Of a DNA stretch of 64,000 bases, positions 15,728 to 24,649 are shown in pieces. Every line of letters begins with the position of its first letter. The stretch's first letter is position 1. The notes under the pieces were generated by a model. That model saw nothing but the letters and a program-made list of their open reading frames with translations. It made no database searches and was not told the DNA's origin. Origin of the DNA: Halorussus vallis (GTDB lineage Archaea; Halobacteriota; Halobacteria; Halobacteriales; Haladaptataceae); contig NZ_CP100000.1 of NCBI RefSeq assembly GCF_024138165.1, positions 372,001 to 436,000 of the forward strand, in the 5' to 3' direction. A program made the translations under genes and the position numbers.

Positions 15728-16564
15728 TCAGTCGGGGCCGTCCTCGAACACCGGAATCGTCTCCCGACACGCCGCCAGCACCGCCGGGTCGAGCGTCGTA
15801 ACCAAGTCGCGCTCACCGCGGTCGAGCGCGGCCTGCACGCTCCCGTCCGGACGGACGACCTGCGAGCGACCCGCGTACTCTGCGGGGTCGCCGTCGGAGA
15901 CGGCGACCGACTTGCGGCCGGTGCGGCCCGCGGCGACCGCCCAGCGCACGCCGTCGAGCGCGCGGGCGCGCACGAGGAGGTCCCAGTTGTCGGCGTGGGC
16001 CGCGGGCCACGCGCCCGCGACGAACAGCGCCTCGACGTCGGGGCGGGCGAGGGCCGCGCTCTCGTCGACGAAGTTGAGGTCGTAGCAGGTGAGGAGGCCG
16101 GCGGTTCCGACCGGCGTCTCGACGGTCACGCGCTCGGTGCCGGGTTCGAGGACGATTCGCTCCTCGTCCCAGAGGTGGCGCTTCCGGTAGACGGTGTCCC
16201 CGCCGCCAGGGTCAAGGTACGCGACGGCGTTGTAGAGGGCGTCGCCGCCGTCTTCGACGAATCCGACCGCCAGCGCGCACCGCTCCGTCGCGGCGAGGTC
16301 GCGCAGGCCCGCGAGGACCGGGCCGTCGCGCGCGAGGGCGACCCCGCGGATTCGGTCGTCCGCGACGAAGCCGGTCAGCGCGTACTCCGGGAACAGCGCC
16401 ACGTCGGTCGCGTCGGGGAGCGCCCGGACGCGCTCGCGGACCGACGCCAGGTTCGCGTCGACGTCGAGGTCGGCGACCGCCAACTGGCAGGTCGCGACGG
16501 TCGGCGCCGCGGCGGACTCGGGGGAGTCGCGGAGTTCGGATTCGATTTCGGCGTCGTCTTTCAC
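15728..16564 (-). CDS. Carbon-nitrogen hydrolase (nitrilase superfamily)
   Basis: 278 aa from GTG 16564. The catalytic triad is complete: Glu60 in ALFPEYALTG, Lys128 in VYRKRHLWDEE and Cys160 in LLTCYDLNF. GAWPAAHADNWDLLVRARALD and the AVAAGRTG strand are typical of the omega-amidase/beta-ureidopropionase branches. It hydrolyses an amide or carbamoyl C-N bond; the substrate cannot be inferred. Start codon GTG is preceded by a GC-rich region without a clear TATA box. Confidence 0.9.
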   Translation of the reverse strand: MKDDAEIESELRDSPESAAAPTVATCQLAVADLDVDANLASVRERVRALPDATDVALFPEYALTGFVADDRIRGVALARDGPVLAGLRDLAATERCALAVGFVEDGGDALYNAVAYLDPGGGDTVYRKRHLWDEERIVLEPGTERVTVETPVGTAGLLTCYDLNFVDESAALARPDVEALFVAGAWPAAHADNWDLLVRARALDGVRWAVAAGRTGRKSVAVSDGDPAEYAGRSQVVRPDGSVQAALDRGERDLVTTLDPAVLAACRETIPVFEDGPD

Positions 16565-16714
16565 GTTCCGGACGCTCGCGTGCGCGGGGGAAAAAGTCGG
16601 CGTCGCGCCCGCCGAAATACTACTCGTGCTCCGGAGCGTTCGCGGCGAGCGACGGTGCCGACGTTTATCCGCTTTTGAGTAAATATTTTATCCGGGGAGC
16701 CCCTAGAGTCGTCC

Positions 16715-18145
16715 ATGTCACAGCAACCACTCCACCGGCGCGAGCGTCTCTACATCGACGGCGAATGGCGCGACGCCGACGACGTGCTCGACGTGACCGA
16801 CCTCGCGGACGGTGGCACGTTCGCGCAGGTCGCGGCGGCGACCCCCGAACAGGCCGACGACGCGCTCGCGGCGGCCCAGCGCGCCCAGCAGGCGATGCGC
16901 GAGACCACCGTCCCCCAGCGCGCGGCGTGGATGGACGAGATCGCCGACGGACTGCTCGAACGCAAGGAGGAACTCGCGGAGGTCATCGTCCGCGAGGCCG
17001 GCAAGCCCGTCTCGTCGGCCCGCGGCGAGGTCGAGAGCGCGGCCGAGCGATTCCGCCGGGCGAAAGAGGAGATCCGCGCGATGAAAGGCGAGTTCCGCGA
17101 GGGCACCACCGCGGGCCACGAGGGCTGGAACGCCATCGTCAAGCACGAGCCGATCGGCACCGTGCTGGCGATCACGCCGTACAACTACCCCCTCGCGACC
17201 ACCGCCCTGGAGGTCGCACCCGCGCTCGCGGCGGGCAACTGTGTCATCCTCAAGCCCGCGAGCGACACGCCGGTCAGCGCGGCGATTCTGGCCGACGTCA
17301 TCTCGCAGGTCGAGATACCGAACGGCGCGTTCAACTTCGTCTCCGGGAGCGCGAGCCGAATCGGCGACGTGCTCGCGGGCGACGACCGCATCAACATGGT
17401 CGCGATGACCGGGTCCAGCGCGGCGGGCAAGCACGTCGCCAAGGAGAGCGGCATGGTCGAACTCCACATGGAACTGGGCGGCAACGCGCCCGCGGTCGTG
17501 TTCCCCGACGCCGACCTCGCCGACGTGGCCGGCGCGGCCGCCAAGGGGTCGTTCAAGTACGCCGGCCAGCGCTGTTCGGCGGTCAGCCGCGTGCTGGCCC
17601 ACGAGTCGGTCCACGACGAGGTGGTCGAGCGACTCGAAGCCGAGATGGACAACTGGCAGCCCGGCGACCTCTTCGACGAGGACACCACGATGGGGCCGCT
17701 CATCAACGAGGGCCAGGCCGAGTGGGTCGAGGAACTCGTCGAGGACGCCGTCGAGAAGGGCGCCGACCTCGTCCGCGGCGGCGAGCGCGACGGGCAGTTC
17801 TTCGAACCGACCCTGCTGGCGAACGTCCCCCACGACGCCCGCATCGTCCACGAGGAGCAGTTCGGCCCGGTCGCGGCCGTGACCACCTTCGACACCGAGG
17901 AGGAGGCCATCGAGATCGCCAACCGCGGCGACCTCGCGCTCGACGCCGCGGTGTTCACCAAGGACTACGACCGCGCGCTCAAGTTTGCCGACGAACTCGA
18001 CGCCGGCGCGGTCCGCATCAACGGCGCGCCGAGCCACGGACTGGGCGACATCCCGTTCGGCGGGAACAAGGCCTCCGGCATCGGCCGACAGGGCCTGCAC
18101 GACACCATCAAGGAGATGGTCCGCGAGAAGAGCATCGTCCTCTGA
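16715..18145 (+). CDS. NAD(P)-dependent aldehyde dehydrogenase
   Basis: 476 aa, full length. LAITPYNYPLATTALEVAPALAAGN with ILKPASDTP is the cofactor-binding segment; MTGSSAAGKHVAK is the conserved loop; Glu253 in MELGGNAP and catalytic Cys287 in GQRCSAVSRV are both present; EEQFGPVAAVTTF and PFGGNKASGIGRQG close the fold. It is nearest to the lactaldehyde/succinate-semialdehyde/non-phosphorylating GAPDH branch. A TATA-like AAATATTTTAT stretch at 16680-16690 lies about 30 bp before the ATG, so it is probably leaderless. Confidence 0.92.
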   Translation: MSQQPLHRRERLYIDGEWRDADDVLDVTDLADGGTFAQVAAATPEQADDALAAAQRAQQAMRETTVPQRAAWMDEIADGLLERKEELAEVIVREAGKPVSSARGEVESAAERFRRAKEEIRAMKGEFREGTTAGHEGWNAIVKHEPIGTVLAITPYNYPLATTALEVAPALAAGNCVILKPASDTPVSAAILADVISQVEIPNGAFNFVSGSASRIGDVLAGDDRINMVAMTGSSAAGKHVAKESGMVELHMELGGNAPAVVFPDADLADVAGAAAKGSFKYAGQRCSAVSRVLAHESVHDEVVERLEAEMDNWQPGDLFDEDTTMGPLINEGQAEWVEELVEDAVEKGADLVRGGERDGQFFEPTLLANVPHDARIVHEEQFGPVAAVTTFDTEEEAIEIANRGDLALDAAVFTKDYDRALKFADELDAGAVRINGAPSHGLGDIPFGGNKASGIGRQGLHDTIKEMVREKSIVL

Positions 18146-18244
18146 AGTTCGTCTGAGGTTCGCTCGACTTCGGCCGACTTCGGTTGCTGTCTTTTCGTTC
18201 GTGGGTATCGGTCCTCTCCGACGGTCGCGTTCCGCCTTCTCGCC

Positions 18245-19567
18245 TCAGGGGTCGCGCTCCAAGTCGAACTTGAGCGCGGCGCGGATGCGGTCGACCAGCG
18301 ACTGCTCGACCTCCGGGGGGACGGCCGCGAGCGCGTCGTCCGACCGCACCGCCGAGGCGGTGCGGTCGGACTTCGCGGCGTCCCGCGAGGTTCGGTCGGC
18401 GGTCCCCTTCGCGTTCGCGTCGGGAGCGTCGCTGGCCGACAGCGCGCCGGCACCCGATGCGCCGTCGGCCGCCCCACTCACACCCGAGAGACTCGGATAC
18501 GGGAACGGGTGGGCGTTCCAGTCCGCGGGGAGCGCGCGGTACTCGGCCACGTCGAGCGCGTCGACGGCGGGGGTGCCGGCGGCGAGCGCCCGAGCGTCGG
18601 CCGTCGAGTAGACCGAGCCGTCGGGGTGGAACAGCCCGTTGATGCGGCCCTTCTTCCGGGGTTCCCGGAGGTACGCCGGCTTGAGCATCAGCGCCCAGAA
18701 GAAGTTGCCGTCGATGGTGCCCGCTTCGTGGGCTTCCTGGATGGTCGGCGCGAGGCTGGCGAGGTTCGGCGCGAACCGGACCGGCGGTTCTTCGAGGGTG
18801 CGCTGCCACTCGGTGCACCAGATGGGTTTCTTCGCCCCGTCTCCGTCGCCTTCCGCGGCGCGCTCGTGCTGGTCGGCCACGTACTCCTCGGCGACCCGCG
18901 GGTTCAGCGGGAGGTTCATGTGGAACTGGTAGACGTCGAGGTCGCCGTCGCGGTCGTACAGTCTCGAGAAGTAGACGTCCTTCGTCCCCATCGTCAGGGT
19001 GGCGTCGGGGGCGGCTTCCCGGACCTCTGCGAGCGCGTCGAAGACGAAGTCGCGCCGGGGGCGGACCTTGCCCGGTTCGTTCATGATTTCGGTGGCGAGC
19101 ACCCGGTCGTCCTCCCCGTACTTCTCGGCCCACCGGCGCGCGAAGTGAATCGGCGAGCGGGCGTAGCCCTTCCAGTTGCGTTTACGGATTATCTCCGGCC
19201 GCGACGGCGAGTGGACGCCGAACCCGTTCGCCGGGTCGGTCGCCCGGAGGTTCTCCTCGGTGGGCGGGTCCTTCGGCGGTGCCTCGAACAGCACCATCAG
19301 CGGGCGAATCCCGCGGCGCTCGCAGGTCGCCAGGAAGTGCTCGACCCGCGAGAAGAAGGCCGGGCCGTTCTCGCGCCAGTACTCGTAGGACGTCCACACC
19401 CGGAGGCTGTTCAGACCGAGACTCGCCGCATAGCCGAGGTCGCGCTCGACGACGGCGTCCTCGTAGTTCGCCCATAGCTGGTAGGCGTTCCAGTCCTTTC
19501 GCGGGAAGTACACCGCGCCTCTCACGTTCTGCAGGTCCCCCGGGACCGCACCCGAATCGTCAGTCAC
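18245..19567 (-). CDS. Glycoside hydrolase family 5-like (cellulase/mannanase type) protein
   Basis: 440 aa from GTG 19567 (an upstream start at 19594 adds MYRGSHPRH). TIM-barrel with NSLRVWTSYEYW and the acid/base Glu in ATEIMNEPGKV and the nucleophile Glu in IWCTEWQRTLEE; VYQFHMNLPL lies between them as expected. No signal peptide is visible, so it may act in the cytosol or need a different export route. The last 70 residues are low complexity and contain a 34-bp DNA palindrome. Substrate (beta-glucan or mannan-type) is not readable; it may be related to beta-mannanase-like clan GH-A families outside GH5. Confidence 0.78.
   Translation of the reverse strand: MTDDSGAVPGDLQNVRGAVYFPRKDWNAYQLWANYEDAVVERDLGYAASLGLNSLRVWTSYEYWRENGPAFFSRVEHFLATCERRGIRPLMVLFEAPPKDPPTEENLRATDPANGFGVHSPSRPEIIRKRNWKGYARSPIHFARRWAEKYGEDDRVLATEIMNEPGKVRPRRDFVFDALAEVREAAPDATLTMGTKDVYFSRLYDRDGDLDVYQFHMNLPLNPRVAEEYVADQHERAAEGDGDGAKKPIWCTEWQRTLEEPPVRFAPNLASLAPTIQEAHEAGTIDGNFFWALMLKPAYLREPRKKGRINGLFHPDGSVYSTADARALAAGTPAVDALDVAEYRALPADWNAHPFPYPSLSGVSGAADGASGAGALSASDAPDANAKGTADRTSRDAAKSDRTASAVRSDDALAAVPPEVEQSLVDRIRAALKFDLERDP
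18338..18371. repeat. Perfect 16-bp-arm palindrome inside the hydrolase tail
   Basis: Arms 18338-18353 and 18356-18371 pair perfectly around two bases, inside the part of the hydrolase gene that encodes the disordered C-terminal tail. Such a structure in a coding tail is not needed for the protein and belongs to the palindrome class found throughout this window. Confidence 0.7.
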
Positions 19568-19818
19568 GTGCCTTGGATGCGAACCCCGGTACAAAAATCT
19601 TCGGCGGCGCGTCGGAGGACTCGGCGTTTCGAAGCCCGAGACGTTCTAGAATCGAGATATTTCGTGAGAGCGACGGGGACGGAACGACGCAACGCAGGAA
19701 CGATGAGACGCGAGTGACGCCAGAAGAACGGCGAGGGGTGACAAATCACTCGGAATCGCACCGTGCTAGCCGAAACCACTATTTCCGCTGTTTCGTCTGT
19801 CTAGAATCATTTATATAG

Positions 19819-19843
19819 TCCCCCACCCCGTCGTTCCGCTGAG
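19819..19843 (-). repeat. Origin recognition box-like element, left
   Basis: Read on the minus strand it is TCAGCGGAACGACGGGGT followed by GGGGGA; 23 of 24 positions equal the right-hand box at 20093-20116. It points toward the right box, as inverted ORBs do. Confidence 0.65.
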
Positions 19844-19948
19844 TGGGCGCGCGAGGGGAGGGGTGGCCCCCGAGGTTCCGGGCGATTTTGGACGACGGTG
19901 GCGTTCGAGGCGCAACGCATCGTGTTCGAGACGGGACCGGTCGCGTCC

Positions 19949-20050
19949 AATCAGAAAATTTTCGAGTCGAAGCAGACGAAATAGTCGAATTAGTCTGGTT
20001 TACGGATACGGTTTTCCGACCTAGGACAAGAAGGTTGCTGTTTTAGAGAG
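19949..20050. other. AT-rich duplex-unwinding element candidate
   Basis: Between the two boxes the base composition drops well below the surroundings (runs such as AGAAAATTTTC, GAATTAGTCTGG, TGCTGTTTTAG). It has no convincing coding potential. It is the natural place for strand opening. Confidence 0.55.
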
Positions 20051-20092
20051 CGCTCCGGAGGGCCACCCACCCCTCCTCCTTTCCCGCGAGAT

Positions 20093-20116
20093 TCAGCGGA
20101 ACGATGGGGTGGGGGT
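20093..20116 (+). repeat. Origin recognition box-like element, right
   Basis: TCAGCGGAACGATGGGGTGG plus GGGT matches the left box in inverted orientation with one mismatch. The TATA-like TTTTTAAATAA of the initiator gene follows at 20118-20129. Confidence 0.65.
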
Positions 20117-20152
20117 GATTTTTAAATAACCCGCTCAGAAGAATCAGCGGAA

Positions 20153-20170
20153 TCAGCGGAACGGGTGGTT
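20153..20170 (+). repeat. Short third ORB-like element
   Basis: TCAGCGGAACGGGTGGTT shares the box core and a shortened G-tract, in the same orientation as the right box, and overlaps the possible GTG start at 20165. Two more partial copies of the TCAGCGGA core precede it at about 20144. Confidence 0.5.
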
Positions 20171-20209
20171 TCGACACCTTCATTGTCCGGGCCCGAATCG
20201 CCCCACGTA

Positions 20210-21424
20210 ATGGGTTCCTTCGATTTCGTTCGGGAGTACTCTCCCTACACCAATCGGGAGGCGTTGTTGGACGATTACACGCCCGACACGCTGGTGGGTC
20301 GCGACGACGAACTGGACGAGTACCACGGCGCGCTCCAACCGGCCATCTACGGCGAGCAACCCGACAACATCTTCCTCTACGGCAAGGCCGGCGTCGGCAA
20401 GACCGCCGCGACGCGCTTCCTGCTCGACAAACTCGTCGAGAACGCCGAGCAGTACGAGGACCTGGACGTCCGTACCGAGATCATCAACTGCGACGGACTG
20501 AACTCCTCCTACCGGGTCGCCAGTCACCTCGTCAACGCGATGCGCCCACCCTCGAACCACATCAGCGAGACGGGCTACTCCCGGTCGCAGGTGTACGACC
20601 TGATGTGGGACGAACTCGACGAGAACGGCGGCATTATCCTCATCGTGCTCGACGAGATCGACCACCTGAAGGACGACTCCATCCTCTATCAGCTCTCGCG
20701 GGCGCGCGAGAACGAGAACCTCACCGAGGCCCGAATCGGCCTTATCGGCATCTCCAACGACCTCACCTTCCGGGACTCGCTGTCGCCGAAGGTCCGGTCG
20801 TCGCTCTGTGAGCGCGCCATCTCCTTCTCCACCTACGACGCCAACGAACTCCGAGCGGTGCTCGACCAGCGCCGGAAGGTCGCGTTCAAGGAGGACGTGC
20901 TCACCGACGACGTAGTACCGCTCTGCGCCGCCTTCGGCGCCCAGGAGTCCGGCGACGCCCGCAAGGCGCTGGACCTCCTGCTCAAGGCAGGCGACCTCGC
21001 CCGCGAGGAGAACGACGAGGTGGTCACCGAACAGCACGTCCGACGCGGCCGGGAACTGCTGGAGCGCGAGCAGGTCGCCCGCGGCATCGCCGACCTCAAC
21101 GACCACGAGCGTCTGGTGGTCTACGCGCTCGCCACCCTCGAAGCCGAGAGCGACACGCCCGCACGCTCACGAGAGATATACACCCGCTACAAGTCGCTGG
21201 CCGACGCCGCCGGCAAGGACTCGCTGACCGCCCGATGGCTCCGCGAGCACTTGGACGACCTCGCGATGCTCGGCATCCTCAACGTCACCGAGATAAACGA
21301 GGGGTCTGCCGGCGGCAAGTACCGGGAGTACGACCTCCAGCAGGACCTCGCGGTGGTGCTGGACGCCTTGGAGGAAACCTTCGAGTCGATGGGCGTCCAC
21401 ACCAGCGTGAAGGGGTATCTCTGA
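20210..21424 (+). CDS. Orc1/Cdc6-family replication initiator
   Basis: 404 aa from ATG 20210. The AAA+ module shows LVGRDDELDEY, Walker A YGKAGVGKTAATRFLLDKL, Walker B IILIVLDEIDHL, sensor 1 IGLIGISNDL and sensor 2 region GDARKALDLLLKAGD, followed by a winged helix from about residue 295 that binds origin boxes. The family binds and opens origins and recruits the MCM helicase. A GTG at 20165 would add 15 residues but overlaps the third box, so I prefer the ATG. It sits directly beside inverted box-like repeats, implying this protein acts on its own origin; haloarchaea carry several such paralogues with private origins. Confidence 0.93.
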   Translation: MGSFDFVREYSPYTNREALLDDYTPDTLVGRDDELDEYHGALQPAIYGEQPDNIFLYGKAGVGKTAATRFLLDKLVENAEQYEDLDVRTEIINCDGLNSSYRVASHLVNAMRPPSNHISETGYSRSQVYDLMWDELDENGGIILIVLDEIDHLKDDSILYQLSRARENENLTEARIGLIGISNDLTFRDSLSPKVRSSLCERAISFSTYDANELRAVLDQRRKVAFKEDVLTDDVVPLCAAFGAQESGDARKALDLLLKAGDLAREENDEVVTEQHVRRGRELLEREQVARGIADLNDHERLVVYALATLEAESDTPARSREIYTRYKSLADAAGKDSLTARWLREHLDDLAMLGILNVTEINEGSAGGKYREYDLQQDLAVVLDALEETFESMGVHTSVKGYL

Positions 21425-21539
21425 GAGTTTCGGGGTGGTATCGTTTCTACAGTTTTCAGTGAAGCGCTATCGCTATATAACGTAAATCGGTAGTAGCGTC
21501 GATTGCAACTCCACTACAGCAACGCCGACCGCCACTCGC

Positions 21540-21800
21540 ACGATGCATATGAGTAGCCGCACCGCAACCGCCACCGCACACCACATACCTCCCCAACCGA
21601 CTGCGGTCCTCGGCCGACGGCCTGCGGTCCTCATCCCTCGCGCGTGTCGGTGCGGCCGAAACCGCCGGAAGACAACCCGCGTCTTCCGAGGTCACCCTCG
21701 CGCCACTCGCGTGACCGCCGGCCGCACCAGCACGCGCCGGTTTGGCTGTGACGGTGTGCGCTCTCCCGTTTCGGCGTGGCTCGGGCTTGGCGTGCAGTTT
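21540..21800. other. Intergenic region with stacked hairpins, possible structured RNA
   Basis: The 556 bp between orc1/cdc6 and the exporter gene hold no convincing gene. From about 21540 there are several compact structures: direct repeat CTGCGGTCCTC around GGCCGACGGCC (21600-21632), an 8-bp stem CGGAAGAC/GTCTTCCG with seven-base loop (21666-21688), and a GGTCAC/GTGACC stem just after. A TATA-like CTATATAA lies near 21472. The frame track through it translates to a Thr/Arg-rich peptide lacking haloarchaeal acidity. A non-coding RNA or a conserved intergenic element is possible; identity unknown. Confidence 0.35.
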
Positions 21801-21980
21801 CTCAGTTGTACCGTGTGAGTAGCGGTCTGCAGTCTCGTCGCTGTTTAAGTTCGAATTCGAGGTGACTCCGCACCTATTCCCGAGGTCCGACACTCCCGAA
21901 TCCCGTTCCACCGTCGAACCTTTCCCCCTCGGAGTCGACTCCCACTGTAACACCACTGCGGTGGGGGAGGGGATTCCAGC

Positions 21981-24581
21981 GTGGCACTCGACTACCAGCG
22001 CGTCATCGACTGGCTCGACGAGCGCATCGTCGGGCGGCCGAAGCAGGTCGTCGCGGTCTTCCTGCTACTGACCGCCGTCTTCGCGGTCGGACTCGGAAGC
22101 GTCTCGACCGAGTCCGGCAACGAGGAGTTCGCCGAGGACGTGCCCGAACAGACCGCGCTCGACGCCGTCAACCGGGAGTTCGAACCCGCGTTCGGCTCCG
22201 GCACCACCTCAACGCAACTCATCCAGACCGGCGAGAACGTCCTCTCGAAGGAGGGACTGATTCGGATGCTCACGGTGCAGTACCGCCTGGAGCGCCGGAC
22301 CGACCTCCGAATCACCGGGTTCACGAGTCCCGCTTCCATCGTCGCCCGGACTATCGAACCGAACGCGACCACCGCGGAGGCCCAACTCCGGGCGGTCGAG
22401 CGCGCCAGCGACACCGAGATCCGAATCGCGGTCCGAACCGCGGCGAGTCGGAATCCCGCGTTCACCAGCCTGCTGAGCAAGGACTTCAACCCGGAGTCGG
22501 CGTCGGCCTCCGCTTCCATCACGGTCGTCGAACACGCCATCCCCGAACTCGCGGCCGACGAGGCGCCGGCCGGGAACAACCCGATCACGCCCATCCAGCG
22601 CGAGATGCAGTCGGTCACCGAATCGGTGGGCGGTGACATCCGGGTGTTCGGCGCGGGCATCATCGAAGCCGAGTTCGGCACCGTCATCGGCGACACGCTG
22701 GTCGTCGTCGTCCCCGCGGCCGCGATACTCATCGTCGTCTTCCTCGTCGTCGCCTACCGGGACCTCGCCGACCTCCTGCTGGGAATCGTCGCGCTCGTGA
22801 TGGCCATCGTCTGGACGTTCGGCTTCATGGGCTTCGCGGGCATCGCTTTCAACCAGATCCTCATCACGGTGCCGCCCCTGTTGCTGGCGGTCGGCATCGA
22901 CTTCGGCATCCACGCCGTCAACCGCTACCGCGAGGACCGCGAAACCATCCTCGCGGGCGAGGCGAGCGCGGGCGACGACGACCTCGTCGGCGCGGCCATG
23001 CGCCGGGCGACCGACCAGTTGCTCGTCGCCTTCTTCATCGTCACGACCACCTCGGTCATCGGCTTCGCGTCGAACCTCACGAGCCAACTCGTCCCCATCC
23101 GGGACTTCGGCGTGGTCGCCAGCGTCGGCATCGTCTTCACCGCGCTCATCTTCGGCGTCTTCCTCCCGAGCGCGAAGGTGCTACTGGACCGGTTGCGCCA
23201 GAAGTACCCCATCCCGACGTTCAGCCAGTCGCCGCTCGGCTCCGAGGGGTCGTCGCTCGGCAGAGTGCTGTCCGGCGGCGTGGTCGTCGCCCGGCGCGCG
23301 CCGGTCGCCTTCCTACTGGTCACCGCGGTCCTCACGGCCGGCGCGACGGGCTACGCCACCGGGGTCGACACCACCTTCTCCGACGAGCAGTTCCTGCCGC
23401 CCGAGGACACGCCCGACTACCTCGACGCCCTTCCGGAGCCGTTCAAACCCAACGAGTACACCGTCACTCGCGATATCAATTTCCTCGAAGCCAACTTCGA
23501 GACGAGCGAGGACGAGACGGTCGTCGTCTACGTCGAGGGGCCGATGGAGCGCGATACGGCGCTCGAATCCATCTACCGCGCCGGCGCGAACCCGCCCGAC
23601 ACCTTCGTCGTCGAGGACGGCCGCGCCAGCGAGCAGAGCATCATCACCGTTATCCGGGCGCTCGCCGCGACCGACCCCGACTTTCGGAGGCTGGTCGAGC
23701 GCAACGACCAGGACAACAACGGCATCCCCGACGACAACCTCGCAGAAATCTACGACGAACTGATGGCCTCTCAGTACGGCACCCTCGCCGAGCAGTACCT
23801 CACCGAGGACCGCCGGAGCGCCCGCGTCGTCTACGCCGTGAAGGGCGACGCCGACCAGACGGAGGTCACCGAGGACGCCCGGGAGGTCGCCGACCGCTAC
23901 CGGTACGAGGCGACCGCGACGGGCAACATCGTCGTCTTCCAGGCGGTCGCCGACCTCATCTTCGAGTCGGCCATCGTGAGCCTCGCGGTCGCGCTCGGCG
24001 GCACCGCCGTCTTCCTCGTCCTCGTCTACGCGGTGCTGGTCGGCCGCCCCTCGCTCGGCGTCGCCAACCTCGTCCCCATCGTGGTGACTGTCGCGGCACT
24101 CGCGGCGACGATGCGACTGGTCGGCATCTCGCTCAACGCCTTCACCGCGACCGTGCTGGCCATCACCATCGGCCTCGGTATCGACTACTCGGTCCACGTG
24201 GTCCACCGATTCGTGGACGAATACGAAGAGGGCGAGGCGCGCGAGGAGCGCGAAGCGCTCCGACCGGCCCTCGAAGACGAGCGGCGAAGCCGCGAAACCC
24301 CAACGCCCGTCGCCGCCCTCCAGCGGACCGTCACCGGGACCGGCGGAGCGCTCACCGGGAGCGTGCTGACGACCGTCTTCGGCATCGGCGTGCTCGTCCT
24401 CGCGGTGTTCCCGGCCATCGGCCAGTTCGGACTGCTCACCGCGCTGAGCGTCGTCTACGCCTACCTCGCGTCGCTTATCATCCTCCCGTCGGTCCTGGTC
24501 GTCTGGGCGCGACTGGTCGGCGAGCACGCGCCCTCGCCGGAGGCGACCGACGCGTCGGTCGCCTCCGGCGAATCGAAGTGA
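21981..24581 (+). CDS. MMPL/RND-superfamily exporter with sterol-sensing-like domains
   Basis: 866 aa from GTG 21981. Twelve transmembrane helices in two halves: helix 1 (about 20-40), cluster 2-6 (about 235-400, with VVVVPAAAILIVVFLVVAYRDL and GFMGFAGIAFNQILITVPPLLLAVGIDFGIHAVNRYRE), helix 7 (about 425) and cluster 8-12 (from about 650, with a second GLGIDYSVHVVHRF). The two GIDF/GIDY-H motifs are the proton-relay segments of the family. Two large extracellular domains lie between helices; the second carries a calcium-loop-like NDQDNNGIPDDN. Likely exports lipid or hydrophobic compounds. Single gene; the last 38 bp form a palindrome. Confidence 0.9.
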   Translation: MALDYQRVIDWLDERIVGRPKQVVAVFLLLTAVFAVGLGSVSTESGNEEFAEDVPEQTALDAVNREFEPAFGSGTTSTQLIQTGENVLSKEGLIRMLTVQYRLERRTDLRITGFTSPASIVARTIEPNATTAEAQLRAVERASDTEIRIAVRTAASRNPAFTSLLSKDFNPESASASASITVVEHAIPELAADEAPAGNNPITPIQREMQSVTESVGGDIRVFGAGIIEAEFGTVIGDTLVVVVPAAAILIVVFLVVAYRDLADLLLGIVALVMAIVWTFGFMGFAGIAFNQILITVPPLLLAVGIDFGIHAVNRYREDRETILAGEASAGDDDLVGAAMRRATDQLLVAFFIVTTTSVIGFASNLTSQLVPIRDFGVVASVGIVFTALIFGVFLPSAKVLLDRLRQKYPIPTFSQSPLGSEGSSLGRVLSGGVVVARRAPVAFLLVTAVLTAGATGYATGVDTTFSDEQFLPPEDTPDYLDALPEPFKPNEYTVTRDINFLEANFETSEDETVVVYVEGPMERDTALESIYRAGANPPDTFVVEDGRASEQSIITVIRALAATDPDFRRLVERNDQDNNGIPDDNLAEIYDELMASQYGTLAEQYLTEDRRSARVVYAVKGDADQTEVTEDAREVADRYRYEATATGNIVVFQAVADLIFESAIVSLAVALGGTAVFLVLVYAVLVGRPSLGVANLVPIVVTVAALAATMRLVGISLNAFTATVLAITIGLGIDYSVHVVHRFVDEYEEGEAREEREALRPALEDERRSRETPTPVAALQRTVTGTGGALTGSVLTTVFGIGVLVLAVFPAIGQFGLLTALSVVYAYLASLIILPSVLVVWARLVGEHAPSPEATDASVASGESK
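24534..24571. repeat. 38-bp perfect loopless palindrome at the end of the exporter gene
   Basis: Positions 24534-24571 are a perfect palindrome with 19-bp arms and no loop. It codes for the last residues of the exporter (EATDASVASGE) and lies a few codons before its stop. It may serve as a terminator, but it is inside the coding region. Confidence 0.75.
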
Positions 24582-24649
24582 GGTGGCGACTTCGAACGGT
24601 CGCTCGGCTGGACGGTCGCTCAGTCCAGATGGCTACCCAATTCGAAGGG

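Larger units (their letters stand above)
19808..20170. other. Probable chromosomal replication origin (oriC-type) next to orc1/cdc6
   Basis: Two 24-bp near-identical repeats in opposite orientation (19819-19843 and 20093-20116) flank about 250 bp that includes an AT-rich core (19949-20050). Each carries a GGAAC core followed by a G-tract, the layout of haloarchaeal origin recognition boxes. Inside them lie a second inverted pair of G-rich and C-rich tracts (19852-19872; 20061-20080). A third, shorter repeat unit precedes the orc1/cdc6 gene. The arrangement of inverted boxes, AT-rich unwinding element and adjacent initiator gene is how haloarchaeal origins are built. Whether it is active is not known from sequence. 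Confidence 0.72.
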
